A stretch of 64,000 nt of DNA from Ardenticatenaceae bacterium (lineage in GTDB: Bacteria > Chloroflexota > Anaerolineae > Promineifilales > Promineifilaceae), in NCBI GenBank assembly GCA_020634215.1, contig JACKCD010000027.1, forward strand, positions 17,695 through 81,694, in the 5' to 3' direction. Shown here in pieces: positions 25,702-33,662 of the stretch. Under the pieces are notes generated by a model. That model was not told the origin of the DNA. It worked only from the letters and a program-made list of their open reading frames with translations, and did no database searches. The first letter of the stretch is position 1, and each line of letters begins with the position of its first letter. Made by a program: the position numbers and the translations under genes.

Positions 25702-26636
25702 ATCTGACCTCCGCGCCGCCGCTTGCCACCACCCACAAAGTAAGTTGCCAGCGAATTAATGGCAAACGTAATAATAAAAAGCACAATGCCAATGCCAAAC
25801 AGGACGCTGTAGTGCAAACTCCCCTGCGCCACTTCCCCCATTTCGGCCGCAATGGTCGCCGTCATGGTGCGAACCGGCTGGAACAGAGCACCAAACCCCA
25901 AATCAGGGATGTTGGCTGCGTTACCCGTTACCAGCATCACCGCCATCGTTTCCCCAATGGCGCGGCCAATGCCCAGCATCACCGCAATGACAATACCCGA
26001 CCGAGCGGCCGGCAGCACCACCCGCCAAATCGTCTGCCACTGCGTCGCCCCAATCGCCAGTGCCCCATCGCGGTATTCCTTTGGCACAGCGTAGAGCGCA
26101 TCTTCGGTAATGCTGATGATGGTGGGCAGAGCCATATAGGCCAAAATGAGCGAGCCGGTGAACGCCGTTAAGCCGCTGGGCGCACCCATGCTTTGGATCA
26201 GCGGAGCCAATGCCACCCAGCCAAAAAAGCCCAGCACGATGGAGGGAATCCCGGCCAGAACCTCGATAAACGGTTTCAGGATTTCGCGCTGCCACGGCGG
26301 GGCAATTTCCCCCAGATAAATGGCGGTGGTGAGACCCAGCGGCACGGCAATGACAACTGCGCCGACGGTGACAATGAGGGAGCCAGCCAGCAGCGGCAGC
26401 AGCCCAAATTTGTCTTCAATGGGGTACCAACGGCTGCTAAACAAATCTGAAAGCGGGACTTCCACAAAGGCGGGGAACCCTTCGCGCAGCAAAAAGAGAA
26501 AAATCATGGTGATGATTAGCACGGCCGAAATGCCAGCCAGCCGAATCAAATTTTCAATCACCAGTTCGCGCCAGTTGGTTGGCGTGGTGGCTTCATCTTG
26601 AGGGGGCATACTGTTTAAATTGGTTTGAGCTGCCAT
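25698..26636 (-). CDS. pstC: Phosphate ABC transporter permease PstC
   Basis: 312 residues. A polar N-terminal 25 residues, then six helices. Conserved: SSRWYPIEDKFGLLPLLAGS, GLTTAIYLGEIAPP, AGIPSIVLGFFGWV, coupling loop ALAIGATQWQTIW, GRAIGETMAVMLV. ATG with AGGAAAAACG upstream, nine bases after the pstS stop. Confidence 0.95.
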   Translation of the reverse strand: MAAQTNLNSMPPQDEATTPTNWRELVIENLIRLAGISAVLIITMIFLFLLREGFPAFVEVPLSDLFSSRWYPIEDKFGLLPLLAGSLIVTVGAVVIAVPLGLTTAIYLGEIAPPWQREILKPFIEVLAGIPSIVLGFFGWVALAPLIQSMGAPSGLTAFTGSLILAYMALPTIISITEDALYAVPKEYRDGALAIGATQWQTIWRVVLPAARSGIVIAVMLGIGRAIGETMAVMLVTGNAANIPDLGFGALFQPVRTMTATIAAEMGEVAQGSLHYSVLFGIGIVLFIITFAINSLATYFVGGGKRRRGGQI

Positions 26637-26644
26637 CGTTTTTC

Positions 26645-27550
26645 CTATTGGTTTGTAAGGGGAACAAAGCCTAGCTGGGCGACTATGGCCTGACCGTCGC
26701 TACCCAAAATCCAGTCGAGATAGGTGGCTAATTCACCCGTTGGTTCGCCAGCGGTGTACATAAACAGGTTACGCGCCAGCGGGTATTGGCCCGACGAAGC
26801 GGATTCGACGGTGGGGTAAACATAGTCGGTGGAACCGGGCGGTGCCACCGCCAGCATTTTTTCGTGTTCGGGGTCTACATAGCCCAGCCCGTCGTAGCCA
26901 ATGGCGTTGGGGTTGCGGCGCAGCTCGCTGGTGATGCCAACGGAGGAGGGCATGAGCAGGGTTTGCGGGGCAAAAATGTCTTCGCTGTCTTCCCCTTTGC
27001 GGACAACTTCTTCAAGGAAGTAGACGTGGGTGCCGGAGTTGGTCTCGCGGGAAAGAAGGACGATGGGGGCATCGTTGCCGCCCACATCTTTCCAGTTGGT
27101 GATGCGGCCGGTGTAGATGTCGGATAGCTGGTCAATGTTGAGTTCGCTAACGGGGTTATCGGGGTGAACAATGACGGCGAGGGCATCAATGGCAACAACA
27201 TATTCGATGGGTTCGATGCCGTTGGCGCGGGCTTCTTCTTTTTCGCCATCTTTCATGGCGCGAGAGGCGTTGGCGATGTCTACGGTGCCGTTGATGAGGG
27301 CGGCGATGCCGGTGCCGGAGCCGCCGCCGGTGACGGCAATGGCAACTTCGGGTTTGACTTCACGGTATGCTTCGGCCCAAGCGAGGGCGACGTTGACCAG
27401 GGTGTCGGAGCCTTTGTTTTGAATGGCGCGTTGGCTGCCGTTAACGGCCGTTTCTGTTTGTTCTGGTCTGCAAGCTGCCAATAGTAGTGTGGCGAGCAGC
27501 AAAAATATGAGCCATCTGTGCCGATGGCATTCGGGAATGTTCTGACCCAT
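26645..27550 (-). CDS. pstS: Phosphate-binding lipoprotein PstS
   Basis: 301 residues. Lipobox TLLLAAC (Cys about 27) anchors it on the outer face of the membrane. Phosphate-binding loops: NKGSDTLVNVALAWAE, TGGGSGTGIAALINGTVDIANAS, and LSRETNSGTHVYF. It captures phosphate for PstCAB. First gene of pstS-C-A-B-B, behind a PHO box and a GAGGTGG ribosome-binding site. Confidence 0.95.
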   Translation of the reverse strand: MGQNIPECHRHRWLIFLLLATLLLAACRPEQTETAVNGSQRAIQNKGSDTLVNVALAWAEAYREVKPEVAIAVTGGGSGTGIAALINGTVDIANASRAMKDGEKEEARANGIEPIEYVVAIDALAVIVHPDNPVSELNIDQLSDIYTGRITNWKDVGGNDAPIVLLSRETNSGTHVYFLEEVVRKGEDSEDIFAPQTLLMPSSVGITSELRRNPNAIGYDGLGYVDPEHEKMLAVAPPGSTDYVYPTVESASSGQYPLARNLFMYTAGEPTGELATYLDWILGSDGQAIVAQLGFVPLTNQ

Positions 27551-27631
27551 TTTTCCACCTCTTTCTGGGGATCGTTGACATTGTTAACAAAATCACAATC
27601 AATGCCTAATTTTAGCCGCTAAAAAAAATTT

Positions 27632-27686
27632 ATTGTTAACGGCTTGTTAAGGTTTCCAGATGAGTTTGTTAACAGTTTGTTAACAG
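27632..27686 (-). promoter_or_regulatory. PHO box: five 11-bp registers of TTAACA repeats
   Basis: On the pstS strand five consecutive 11-base registers read CTGTTAACAAA, CTGTTAACAAA, a degenerate unit, ACCTTAACAAG and CCGTTAACAAT. TTAACA repeats 11 bases apart are the established binding pattern of PhoP/PhoB. TAAAAT (27609-27614) lies 17 bases downstream as a -10, so the last box takes the -35 position. A further TTAACA (27584-27589) lies inside the leader. Confidence 0.85.
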
Positions 27687-27691
27687 AAGGC

Positions 27692-27744
27692 AGAAAAAAC
27701 AAAACCGCCCGACAGGTAAGCAACAAAACCTGTCAGGCGGTTTT
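27692..27744 (-). terminator. Intrinsic terminator of phoU
   Basis: A long stem (AAAACCGCCtGACAGGT with its inverted partner, one mismatch) is followed on the minus strand by TTTTGTTTTTTC, about 27 bases after the phoU stop and just upstream of the PHO box. It isolates phoU from pst. Confidence 0.85.
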
Positions 27745-27770
27745 CATAATAGAAGGGTGTTGGGATGGTT

Positions 27771-28430
27771 TTAAGCGATCTCGACGTATTCGTTACGCAC
27801 CATAAAGATGACACGCTCGGCAATATTGGTGGCACGGTCGCCAATACGCTCCAGGCTATGACCAACCCAAAGCAAGAACGTCGCACGGCGAACATATTGA
27901 TCGTTGGTCATTTCTTCTAGGGTTTGCTGAAACAACTTGTTATACTGTTTATCCAGCTTATCATCTTGCTTCACCATGTTGTCGGCAATGGATACGTCTT
28001 TACGAACATACGCCTGAACACCAGCATTGACCATATCACGGGCGCGTTGCGCCATTCGCGGCAATTTGTGCAGCGTCAATAAGGCATCTTCATTTTCCAT
28101 GCGCTCCACCAGCTTGGCAATACCGGCAGCATGGTCACCAATGCGCTCTAGTTCGACCGCAAGATGAATGGCGGCAATCACGGTACGCAGGTCAATGGCC
28201 GCTGGCTGCTGAGTTGCCAAAATGCGTAAGCATTCTTCCTCAATTTCGTAGCGGAGCCGGTTGGCCTCAGCATCATTGGCTACAACGGAATGAGCCAGGG
28301 CTACATCCCGCTTGTAAAGGGCTTCCATGGCGTTGGCAATGGCGGTGTCAACCATGCTGTTAAGACGCAAAATATCATTGCGTACCTGATCAAGTTCTTT
28401 ATCTAAGAGAGAGCGGGTATGAAGGGACAT
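27771..28430 (-). CDS. phoU: Phosphate signalling protein PhoU
   Basis: 219 residues of two three-helix repeats. Each has the metal-site motif: AVELERIGDHAAGIA (about 85-100) and GHSLERIGDRATNIAE (about 185-200). PhoU links the Pst transporter to the PhoR/PhoB kinase system and lowers phosphate uptake. The ATG at 28430 is chosen over 28463 because the extra residues lack conservation; AAAGG lies nine bases upstream. It has its own terminator, so it is controlled separately from pst. Confidence 0.93.
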   Translation of the reverse strand: MSLHTRSLLDKELDQVRNDILRLNSMVDTAIANAMEALYKRDVALAHSVVANDAEANRLRYEIEEECLRILATQQPAAIDLRTVIAAIHLAVELERIGDHAAGIAKLVERMENEDALLTLHKLPRMAQRARDMVNAGVQAYVRKDVSIADNMVKQDDKLDKQYNKLFQQTLEEMTNDQYVRRATFLLWVGHSLERIGDRATNIAERVIFMVRNEYVEIA

Positions 28431-28540
28431 GAGGGTGCCTTTTAGGGATATGTGGCAGACCAAAGCGTATGATTTTGGACTGTCTGTATAATAAAACTAG
28501 CTCCATTGTAGAGATTTTGGCTTGGATATCAACTATTTTG

Positions 28541-29122
28541 TCAATTTTGGTCAAGATATTGCAGCGCCAAGCGCAGCCGTTCGTCCAGTTCACCGACTTC
28601 GCGGGGAAGCTTTTGCAGGGCGGATTGGGCTTCGACAATGCTGTAGCCCAGCCCGGTGAGCAGATCGATGACATCGGCATCTATGTCGCTGACGAAGGAA
28701 ACGGCCGTTGTTGCTGCCGTCAAATCCAGCTTGTCACGTAGTTGAAACATCATCCGTTCGGCCGTTTTCTTGCCAATGCCGGGTACACGCTGAAGAACGG
28801 CCGTTTCCTCTCGCAGCACCGCACTCTTGAGCAGTTCCGGGCTAAGCGTTCCTAAAATCGAAAGCGCCACCTTGGGGCCTACACCGTTCACCGACAGCAA
28901 AATCTCAAAAAGCTGGAGGTCATCTTCCGATTCAAAGCCATAAAGCGTTAGCTCGGTCTCCCGCACCATCAAGTGAGTGTGGAGCCGCAGCGAACGGCCG
29001 ATTCCCCCCACATTTTCCAGCACGTTACGCGGCACAAACACCCGTACCCCCACGCCGCCCACGCCGATAATCAGACTGGCTGCTTCAATTTTGAGAATTG
29101 TTCCGCTAAGGCTGGCAATCAT
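28541..29122 (-). CDS. ruvA: Holliday junction DNA helicase subunit RuvA
   Basis: 193 residues. Domain I (OB fold: MIASLSGTILKI, LHTHLMVRETELTLYGF), domain II with two HhH motifs (LLSVNGVGPKVALSIL and LQRVPGIGKKTAERMM), and a C-terminal RuvB-binding three-helix domain (DVIDLLTGLGYSIVEAQ). It binds four-way junctions and loads RuvB. No ruvB is adjacent. Downstream of ruvC across a heptad hairpin. Confidence 0.95.
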   Translation of the reverse strand: MIASLSGTILKIEAASLIIGVGGVGVRVFVPRNVLENVGGIGRSLRLHTHLMVRETELTLYGFESEDDLQLFEILLSVNGVGPKVALSILGTLSPELLKSAVLREETAVLQRVPGIGKKTAERMMFQLRDKLDLTAATTAVSFVSDIDADVIDLLTGLGYSIVEAQSALQKLPREVGELDERLRLALQYLDQN

Positions 29123-29142
29123 TGATTGTTGGGAAGTTGGGG

Positions 29143-29203
29143 ATTGGAGATTGGAGACTGGAGATGGCTATGTTTAATCTCCAATCTCTAATCTTCAATC
29201 TCT
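29143..29203. repeat. Heptad hairpin repeat (GATTGGA family) between ruvC and ruvA
   Basis: GATTGGA GATTGGA GACTGGA units, a short centre, then inverted AATCTCC/AATCTCT/AATCTTC units. Transcripts from ruvC into ruvA must pass this hairpin. Confidence 0.78.
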
Positions 29204-29695
29204 TTATTCTGCATAAAGCGTTTCAAACCGATAATATTGATAATGGGCAATCGCTACCGCCAGTCCATCGGCGGCATCATCGGGGCGGGGCGTTTCTTCC
29301 AGGTCAAGCAGGTTGCGTACCATTAACTGCATTTGGGCTTTATCAGCCTTGCCATAGCCCGTCACCGCATCCTTGATCTTGGGCGGGGAATATTCCCCTA
29401 CAGATAAATTGGCGTTGGCAAGTGCCAGCAAAATGACCCCTCGCGCCTGCCCCACGGTGATGGCTGTGGTGATGTTGCGCCCAAAAAATAGTTCTTCAAC
29501 GCCGGCCGTATCTGGCTGATAGTCGTTAATCAAAGCGGTGAGTTCTTGGTACAGTGTTTGTAGCCGTTGGGGCATGGGGGTGTTGGCCGGGGTGGTGATG
29601 ATGCCGTAGGTAACGGCCGTTAATTGACCATCCACCGCATCAATCACCCCATACCCCGTGCGCCCCGTGCCGGGGTCAAGCCCTAAAATCCGCAT
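29204..29695 (-). CDS. ruvC: Holliday junction resolvase RuvC
   Basis: 163 residues, normal length. RNase H fold with acidic catalytic residues: Asp in ILGLDPGTGRTGYG, Glu in AGVEELFFGRN, and Asp residues in RPDDAADGLAVA. Cleaves junctions symmetrically together with RuvAB. Its ATG shares one base with the yebC stop (TAATG), indicating coupling. Confidence 0.95.
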   Translation of the reverse strand: MRILGLDPGTGRTGYGVIDAVDGQLTAVTYGIITTPANTPMPQRLQTLYQELTALINDYQPDTAGVEELFFGRNITTAITVGQARGVILLALANANLSVGEYSPPKIKDAVTGYGKADKAQMQLMVRNLLDLEETPRPDDAADGLAVAIAHYQYYRFETLYAE

Positions 29696-30435
29696 TAACC
29701 CATCGCCGCAATCGCTTCATCGGTAATTTCCAGAGCCGAATAAACATTTTGCACATCATCCAGCTCCTCCAGCTTTTCAATCAGGTTCATCACCTGCAAA
29801 GCCGGCCCCTGCTCAAGCTCAATCGGGTTGTTGGGTTCGTAAACTAAATTCGACTCCTCAACCTCGACCCCGGCCTCTTCTAACGCTAATTGCACCGCCT
29901 GGAAATAATCAATGTCTACAAAGATTTCGGTTATTTCGCCAAACTGGATATCATCGGCACCGGCATCAGCGGCAACCAGAAAAACCTCATCCTGGTCAAC
30001 CTCTTCGGTAATGCTCACATACCCTTTGCGCGTGAACTGCCAGGAAACAGACCCCGCTTCTGCCATCGAGCCGCCATACTTGCTTACGGCATGGCGCACA
30101 TCGGCAATGGCGCGGTTGCGGTTATCGGTAACAACTTCGATGAGAATGCCCACGCCGTGCGGACCATATGCCTCATACATGTTTTCCAGCAGCTCACCGC
30201 CTTCCAACTCCCCCGTGCCGCGCTTAATGGCTCGCTCAATGTTGTCTTTTGCCATATTTTCCGCCTTGGCTTTGGCTAAAATCAGGCGCAGCTTGTTGTT
30301 GCTGGCGGGGTCGCCACCACCATCACGGGCGGCCATGGTCAGCTCTTTAGCAATTCGGGTAAAAATCTTGCCACGTTTGGCATCGGTTGCAGCTTTTTTG
30401 TGTTTAATGGTGGACCATTTAGAATGTCCGGACAT
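29695..30435 (-). CDS. yebC: YebC/PmpR family protein
   Basis: 246 residues. Starts MSGHSKWSTIKHKKAATDAKRGK, the invariant YebC N-terminus, followed by YEAYGPHGVGILIEVVTDN. The family includes transcriptional regulators and, from recent work, factors relieving ribosome stalling at proline-rich stretches. That role would fit a genome full of Pro/Thr linkers (inference). Often linked to ruvC, as here. GGAG nine bases before the ATG. Confidence 0.95.
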   Translation of the reverse strand: MSGHSKWSTIKHKKAATDAKRGKIFTRIAKELTMAARDGGGDPASNNKLRLILAKAKAENMAKDNIERAIKRGTGELEGGELLENMYEAYGPHGVGILIEVVTDNRNRAIADVRHAVSKYGGSMAEAGSVSWQFTRKGYVSITEEVDQDEVFLVAADAGADDIQFGEITEIFVDIDYFQAVQLALEEAGVEVEESNLVYEPNNPIELEQGPALQVMNLIEKLEELDDVQNVYSALEITDEAIAAMG

Positions 30436-30486
30436 GACTCTACTCCATCAATACGTTTTATTGTAAGAAAAAAATTTTGCACCCTT

Positions 30487-30495
30487 ATTATAGCA
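30487..30495 (-). promoter_or_regulatory. Extended -10 promoter of the yebC-ruvC-ruvA operon
   Basis: TGCTATAAT on the minus strand, about 50 bases upstream of yebC and directly beyond the stop of the upstream glycosidase. No good -35; the TGC extension makes up for it. Confidence 0.55.
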
Positions 30496-30502
30496 CAACC
30501 TG

Positions 30503-31858
30503 TTACCAACCATGAACAGGTGCGGGAGCTTCGCCGGGAAACATTACAGGCAGCATCTCTGGTGCATAGGTGGCAGCCATGTCGCTGCTGATGCTGTAGC
30601 TATGGCAAATTTCCTTATAAAGGTGGGCGCTGGGTCGCCATGTTCGCGCCTGGGTGTCTGGGTCAAGGCTAATCAGCCCAAACCGCTGTGTCCAGCCGCG
30701 ATCCCACTCAAAGTTGTCTACCAAGCTCCAATGGTAGTAGCCCATGACGGGAAAGCAGAAGCAAATGGCCTGCCACACCTGGCGCAAATGATCCAGAATA
30801 AAGGCGGGGCGTAATTTGTCGGCAGCGTCGGGCAGGCCGTTTTCGGTGATGTAGATGGGCTTGTTGTAGGGTAGGGCGCTTTTGATGACGCGATAAAGAC
30901 CGTAAGGGTAGATTTCGCCGTAGTTGCCATCACTGACAACGGTTCCGGCCGGCCATTCGCGTTCAATCCAGTCAAAGCCAAGGCCGAGCTTGGTGTAGAA
31001 GCGGGTGTAATAATTGATGCCGACGAAGTCGAAGCTGTTGGCAAGGTGGGGAATGGTGCTACGACCAAAGGGGGGGGGTAAACGGCCGTTAACCATCGCC
31101 CCCATCCACGCCCGGTTAAACAGCCAATCAATTCGGCCGGCCCACCACCGCCCAACTATCCCACTCCCTGGCTTGGCCTCAAAAATCGGCATATTCTTGG
31201 CAATGCCCACCTCTGCCGCCGGATACGCTTCCTTTATAATGTGATAGGCGCGGGCATGACATGCCAACAGTCGCCCAAACGCCTCCCGCAGCCCATACCA
31301 CCCCGGCCGCTGAGGAGGCGGAAAAGTGCCGTCCAGGTAGCGCATAAACAGGTAAACCATCGGCTCGTTAATCGTGATCCACTTTGATACCAAATCCCCC
31401 AGCCGGTCTACCACCTTGCCCACATACCGGCCAAAATAATCCAGCACGATTTCGCTGTTAAAATCACCCTTTTCCACCAGCCACAGCGGGTTGGAAAAGT
31501 GGTGGAGCGTGACCATTGGCTCAATCCCCCGGTCAACCATCCCCTGCAAGATGGCGCGGTACCGTTCCAGGGCTGCTTCATCAAAAACGCTTGGCTCTGG
31601 CTCAATGCGGCTCCATTCTAGCGACAGCCGGTGGGCATTGGTGCCCATTTCCGCCGCCGCGTCCAGGTCAGCTTCGGCATTGGCCCACCAATTGCTGGCT
31701 AACCCGGAGCGGTGGCCGTTGAGGATGGTGCCCGGCTGTGTTTCCCACGCCCACCAATCGCTGTTTGTATTATTGCCCTCGACCTGAAAAGCGGCCGTTG
31801 CCGTTCCCCAGCGAAAATCTGGGGGAAAAAGCATTTTTGCTGTTGCCACCGTTGTCAC
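30503..31858 (-). CDS. Glycoside hydrolase family 1 (beta-glucosidase-like)
   Basis: 451 residues, typical of GH1. Acid/base Glu in ITINEPMVY, nucleophile Glu in YITENGLPD, aglycone/glycone residues in FRWGTATAAFQVEG and LVDNFEWDRGW. It hydrolyses beta-linked glucosides or galactosides; no signal peptide, so it acts on imported sugars. The start is GTG at 31858 with GGAAATTGG nearby; ATG at 31834 is an alternative. No sugar transporter genes are adjacent. Confidence 0.92.
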   Translation of the reverse strand: MTTVATAKMLFPPDFRWGTATAAFQVEGNNTNSDWWAWETQPGTILNGHRSGLASNWWANAEADLDAAAEMGTNAHRLSLEWSRIEPEPSVFDEAALERYRAILQGMVDRGIEPMVTLHHFSNPLWLVEKGDFNSEIVLDYFGRYVGKVVDRLGDLVSKWITINEPMVYLFMRYLDGTFPPPQRPGWYGLREAFGRLLACHARAYHIIKEAYPAAEVGIAKNMPIFEAKPGSGIVGRWWAGRIDWLFNRAWMGAMVNGRLPPPFGRSTIPHLANSFDFVGINYYTRFYTKLGLGFDWIEREWPAGTVVSDGNYGEIYPYGLYRVIKSALPYNKPIYITENGLPDAADKLRPAFILDHLRQVWQAICFCFPVMGYYHWSLVDNFEWDRGWTQRFGLISLDPDTQARTWRPSAHLYKEICHSYSISSDMAATYAPEMLPVMFPGEAPAPVHGW

Positions 31859-32098
31859 CCAATTTCCAAATCATTAATTTTTGCCATACATACTAGCCTA
31901 TGGTAATCTTTTTTCGTAAAGTACAGCACCTTCGACAAAGCATAGCAGATTTTTAGCAAAAAGGGTCTACTGGGGAGCAAATGCGTTTTGTTGAAACAAA
32001 ACACGTTGTTATACTTTATTCCTTGTTATTCATACCCAATGTTTTAATGATGCAGAGGAGAAGGTCAACCAAACCATAAGGTGATTTGGGAGGAATCT

Positions 32099-32734
32099 GT
32101 GAGAGATTTAGTTCCGCTAAGTGGCTATTATTACCCTAACAAAATGGGGCGCATTCTTTTGGTGGCGATGGAAGAAGTGATGGGGCGCAATGGCTTAAAC
32201 GCCTTGCTCAACCTGACCAGTATGCAGCAATTCATTGACACATTACCCCCTGACAACCTGGAGCGCGGGTTTGATTTTGCCAATATCTCCAACCTCAACC
32301 AAGGGCTGGATGAAATTTATGGGCCACGAGGCGGGCGTGGGTTAGCGTTGCGGGGTGGGCGGGCCATCTTTTCGCGTGGTCTTAAGCAGTTTGGCGCTTT
32401 GGCTGGCGTAGGTGACCTGGCCTTCAAAGTGCTGCCGCTGCAAACCAAGCTAAGAATAGGCGTACCGGCCGTTGCCCGCATTTTTTCCCAATTTAGTGAC
32501 CAAACCAGCCGTGCCAAGGAGTTTGATGACCACTTCATGTATTATATTGACCGTTGCTCGATGTGCTGGGGGCGACATGCAGACCGCCCCACCTGCTTTA
32601 TTGCCGTGGGCATTTTGCAGGAAACGTTGCGTTGGGTAAGCGGTGGGCTAGAGTTCCGCGTAGATGAGATAGAATGTATTAGCATGGGGGCTAAGAGTTG
32701 TGTCTTCAAGATCGACAAGGAACCTATCAAATAG
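32099..32734 (+). CDS. V4R-domain sensor protein
   Basis: 211 residues. The C-terminal 90 residues follow the 4-vinyl-reductase (V4R) pattern: a Cys pair in DRCSMCWGR, RPTCFIAVGILQETLRWVSG, then IECISMGAKSCVFKI. V4R domains bind small hydrophobic ligands or metal through these cysteines. The N-terminal 110 residues resemble the helical part of V4R/XylR-N proteins. GTG at 32099 with GGGAGG five bases upstream is preferred over GTG 32081. A response regulator follows after 16 bases. Confidence 0.72.
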   Translation: MRDLVPLSGYYYPNKMGRILLVAMEEVMGRNGLNALLNLTSMQQFIDTLPPDNLERGFDFANISNLNQGLDEIYGPRGGRGLALRGGRAIFSRGLKQFGALAGVGDLAFKVLPLQTKLRIGVPAVARIFSQFSDQTSRAKEFDDHFMYYIDRCSMCWGRHADRPTCFIAVGILQETLRWVSGGLEFRVDEIECISMGAKSCVFKIDKEPIK

Positions 32735-32750
32735 GTCACCGAGGTAACGT

Positions 32751-33614
32751 GTGGTTGACGAAAAGAAAAAACAAACCATTTTTATCGTAGAGGATGACGT
32801 TGACCTTTGCGAAATGCTAACGGCGTATTTTCGCGTGCAGGGCTATGATGTGAAAAACGCGAACCGAGGGGAGGATGCTGTCACAGCGATTCAAGAAGTG
32901 CTGCCTGACCTGGCTGTGCTAGACATTCGCTTGCCTGATATAGATGGTTTTGAAGTGTGCCGTAAAATGCGTGAAGGGCGACGCACGCAAAATATCCCCG
33001 TTATTTTTCTGACTGAGAAGCGTGAACAAACGGATATTTATGGTGGGTTGCAGCTTGGTGCTGTGGATTACATTACGAAGCCGTTTGATATTCAGGAACT
33101 ACGGCTGCGCGTTCGCAATGCCCTGAAGCGCACCCAGTTGACCAATCAATTTAACCCCGTCACCACCTTGCCCGAAGGCTCTATTGTGAGTGAGCAGCTA
33201 GACAAGCTGTTGGGGCAACCTGATTGGGGGGTGGTCTATATCCAAATGGGTGGGCTGACCGCGTTTCGTGACAAATACGGTTTTGTGGCGGCGGATGATG
33301 TGACACGGGCGGTGTCGGTGATGATTGGCAATGCGCTAAAAGATGCGGGCAGCCCGGATGATTTTATCGGCCACACCAATAGCCATGATTATGTGATTTT
33401 GACGACGGCCGGCCGACAAAAACGACTGGCCGACCGGTGTCGAATGCGCTTGCAGCCATCTATCCAATACTTTTATCCGGCCTTGGATCGGAACCGGGTC
33501 AAACTGCTGCCAGAGGCAGAGCGGCTTTCCATTCAAGTGTCGAGTATGTCGGCGGCGGACAACAACCCCAGTGAGGTGAGGGCGCTCATTCGGACGGTTC
33601 CGGGGTGGGATTAG
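32751..33614 (+). CDS. Response regulator with degenerate GGDEF-like output
   Basis: 287 residues. The receiver domain is complete (IVEDDVDL, phospho-acceptor Asp in LAVLDIRLPDIDG, Thr, Lys in YITKPFD). The C-terminal part has the GGDEF fold order (TTLPEGSIVSEQLDKLL, VVYIQMGGLTAFRDKYGF, ADDVTRAVSVMIGNAL), but the catalytic loop reads NSHDY instead of GGDEF. It cannot make c-di-GMP by the usual mechanism and may bind nucleotide or partners. GTG start with GAGGTAAC upstream. Operon with the V4R gene, closed by a terminator. Confidence 0.82.
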   Translation: MVDEKKKQTIFIVEDDVDLCEMLTAYFRVQGYDVKNANRGEDAVTAIQEVLPDLAVLDIRLPDIDGFEVCRKMREGRRTQNIPVIFLTEKREQTDIYGGLQLGAVDYITKPFDIQELRLRVRNALKRTQLTNQFNPVTTLPEGSIVSEQLDKLLGQPDWGVVYIQMGGLTAFRDKYGFVAADDVTRAVSVMIGNALKDAGSPDDFIGHTNSHDYVILTTAGRQKRLADRCRMRLQPSIQYFYPALDRNRVKLLPEAERLSIQVSSMSAADNNPSEVRALIRTVPGWD

Positions 33615-33633
33615 CCCCGACAATGGATGAGAA

Positions 33634-33657
33634 GGGCTAGCAATAGCCCTCTTTTTT
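33634..33657 (+). terminator. Intrinsic terminator with GCAA tetraloop
   Basis: GGGCTA-GCAA-TAGCCC followed by TCTTTTTTT: a perfect short stem capped by a GNRA loop, 20 bases after the response-regulator stop and directly before the next gene. Confidence 0.88.
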
Positions 33658-33662
33658 TGCGT

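Noticed and set aside
33627..33662. Earlier start of the YfhO-flippase gene
   Set aside because: These codons are the terminator hairpin of the preceding operon (GGGCTA-GCAA-TAGCCC then T-run).
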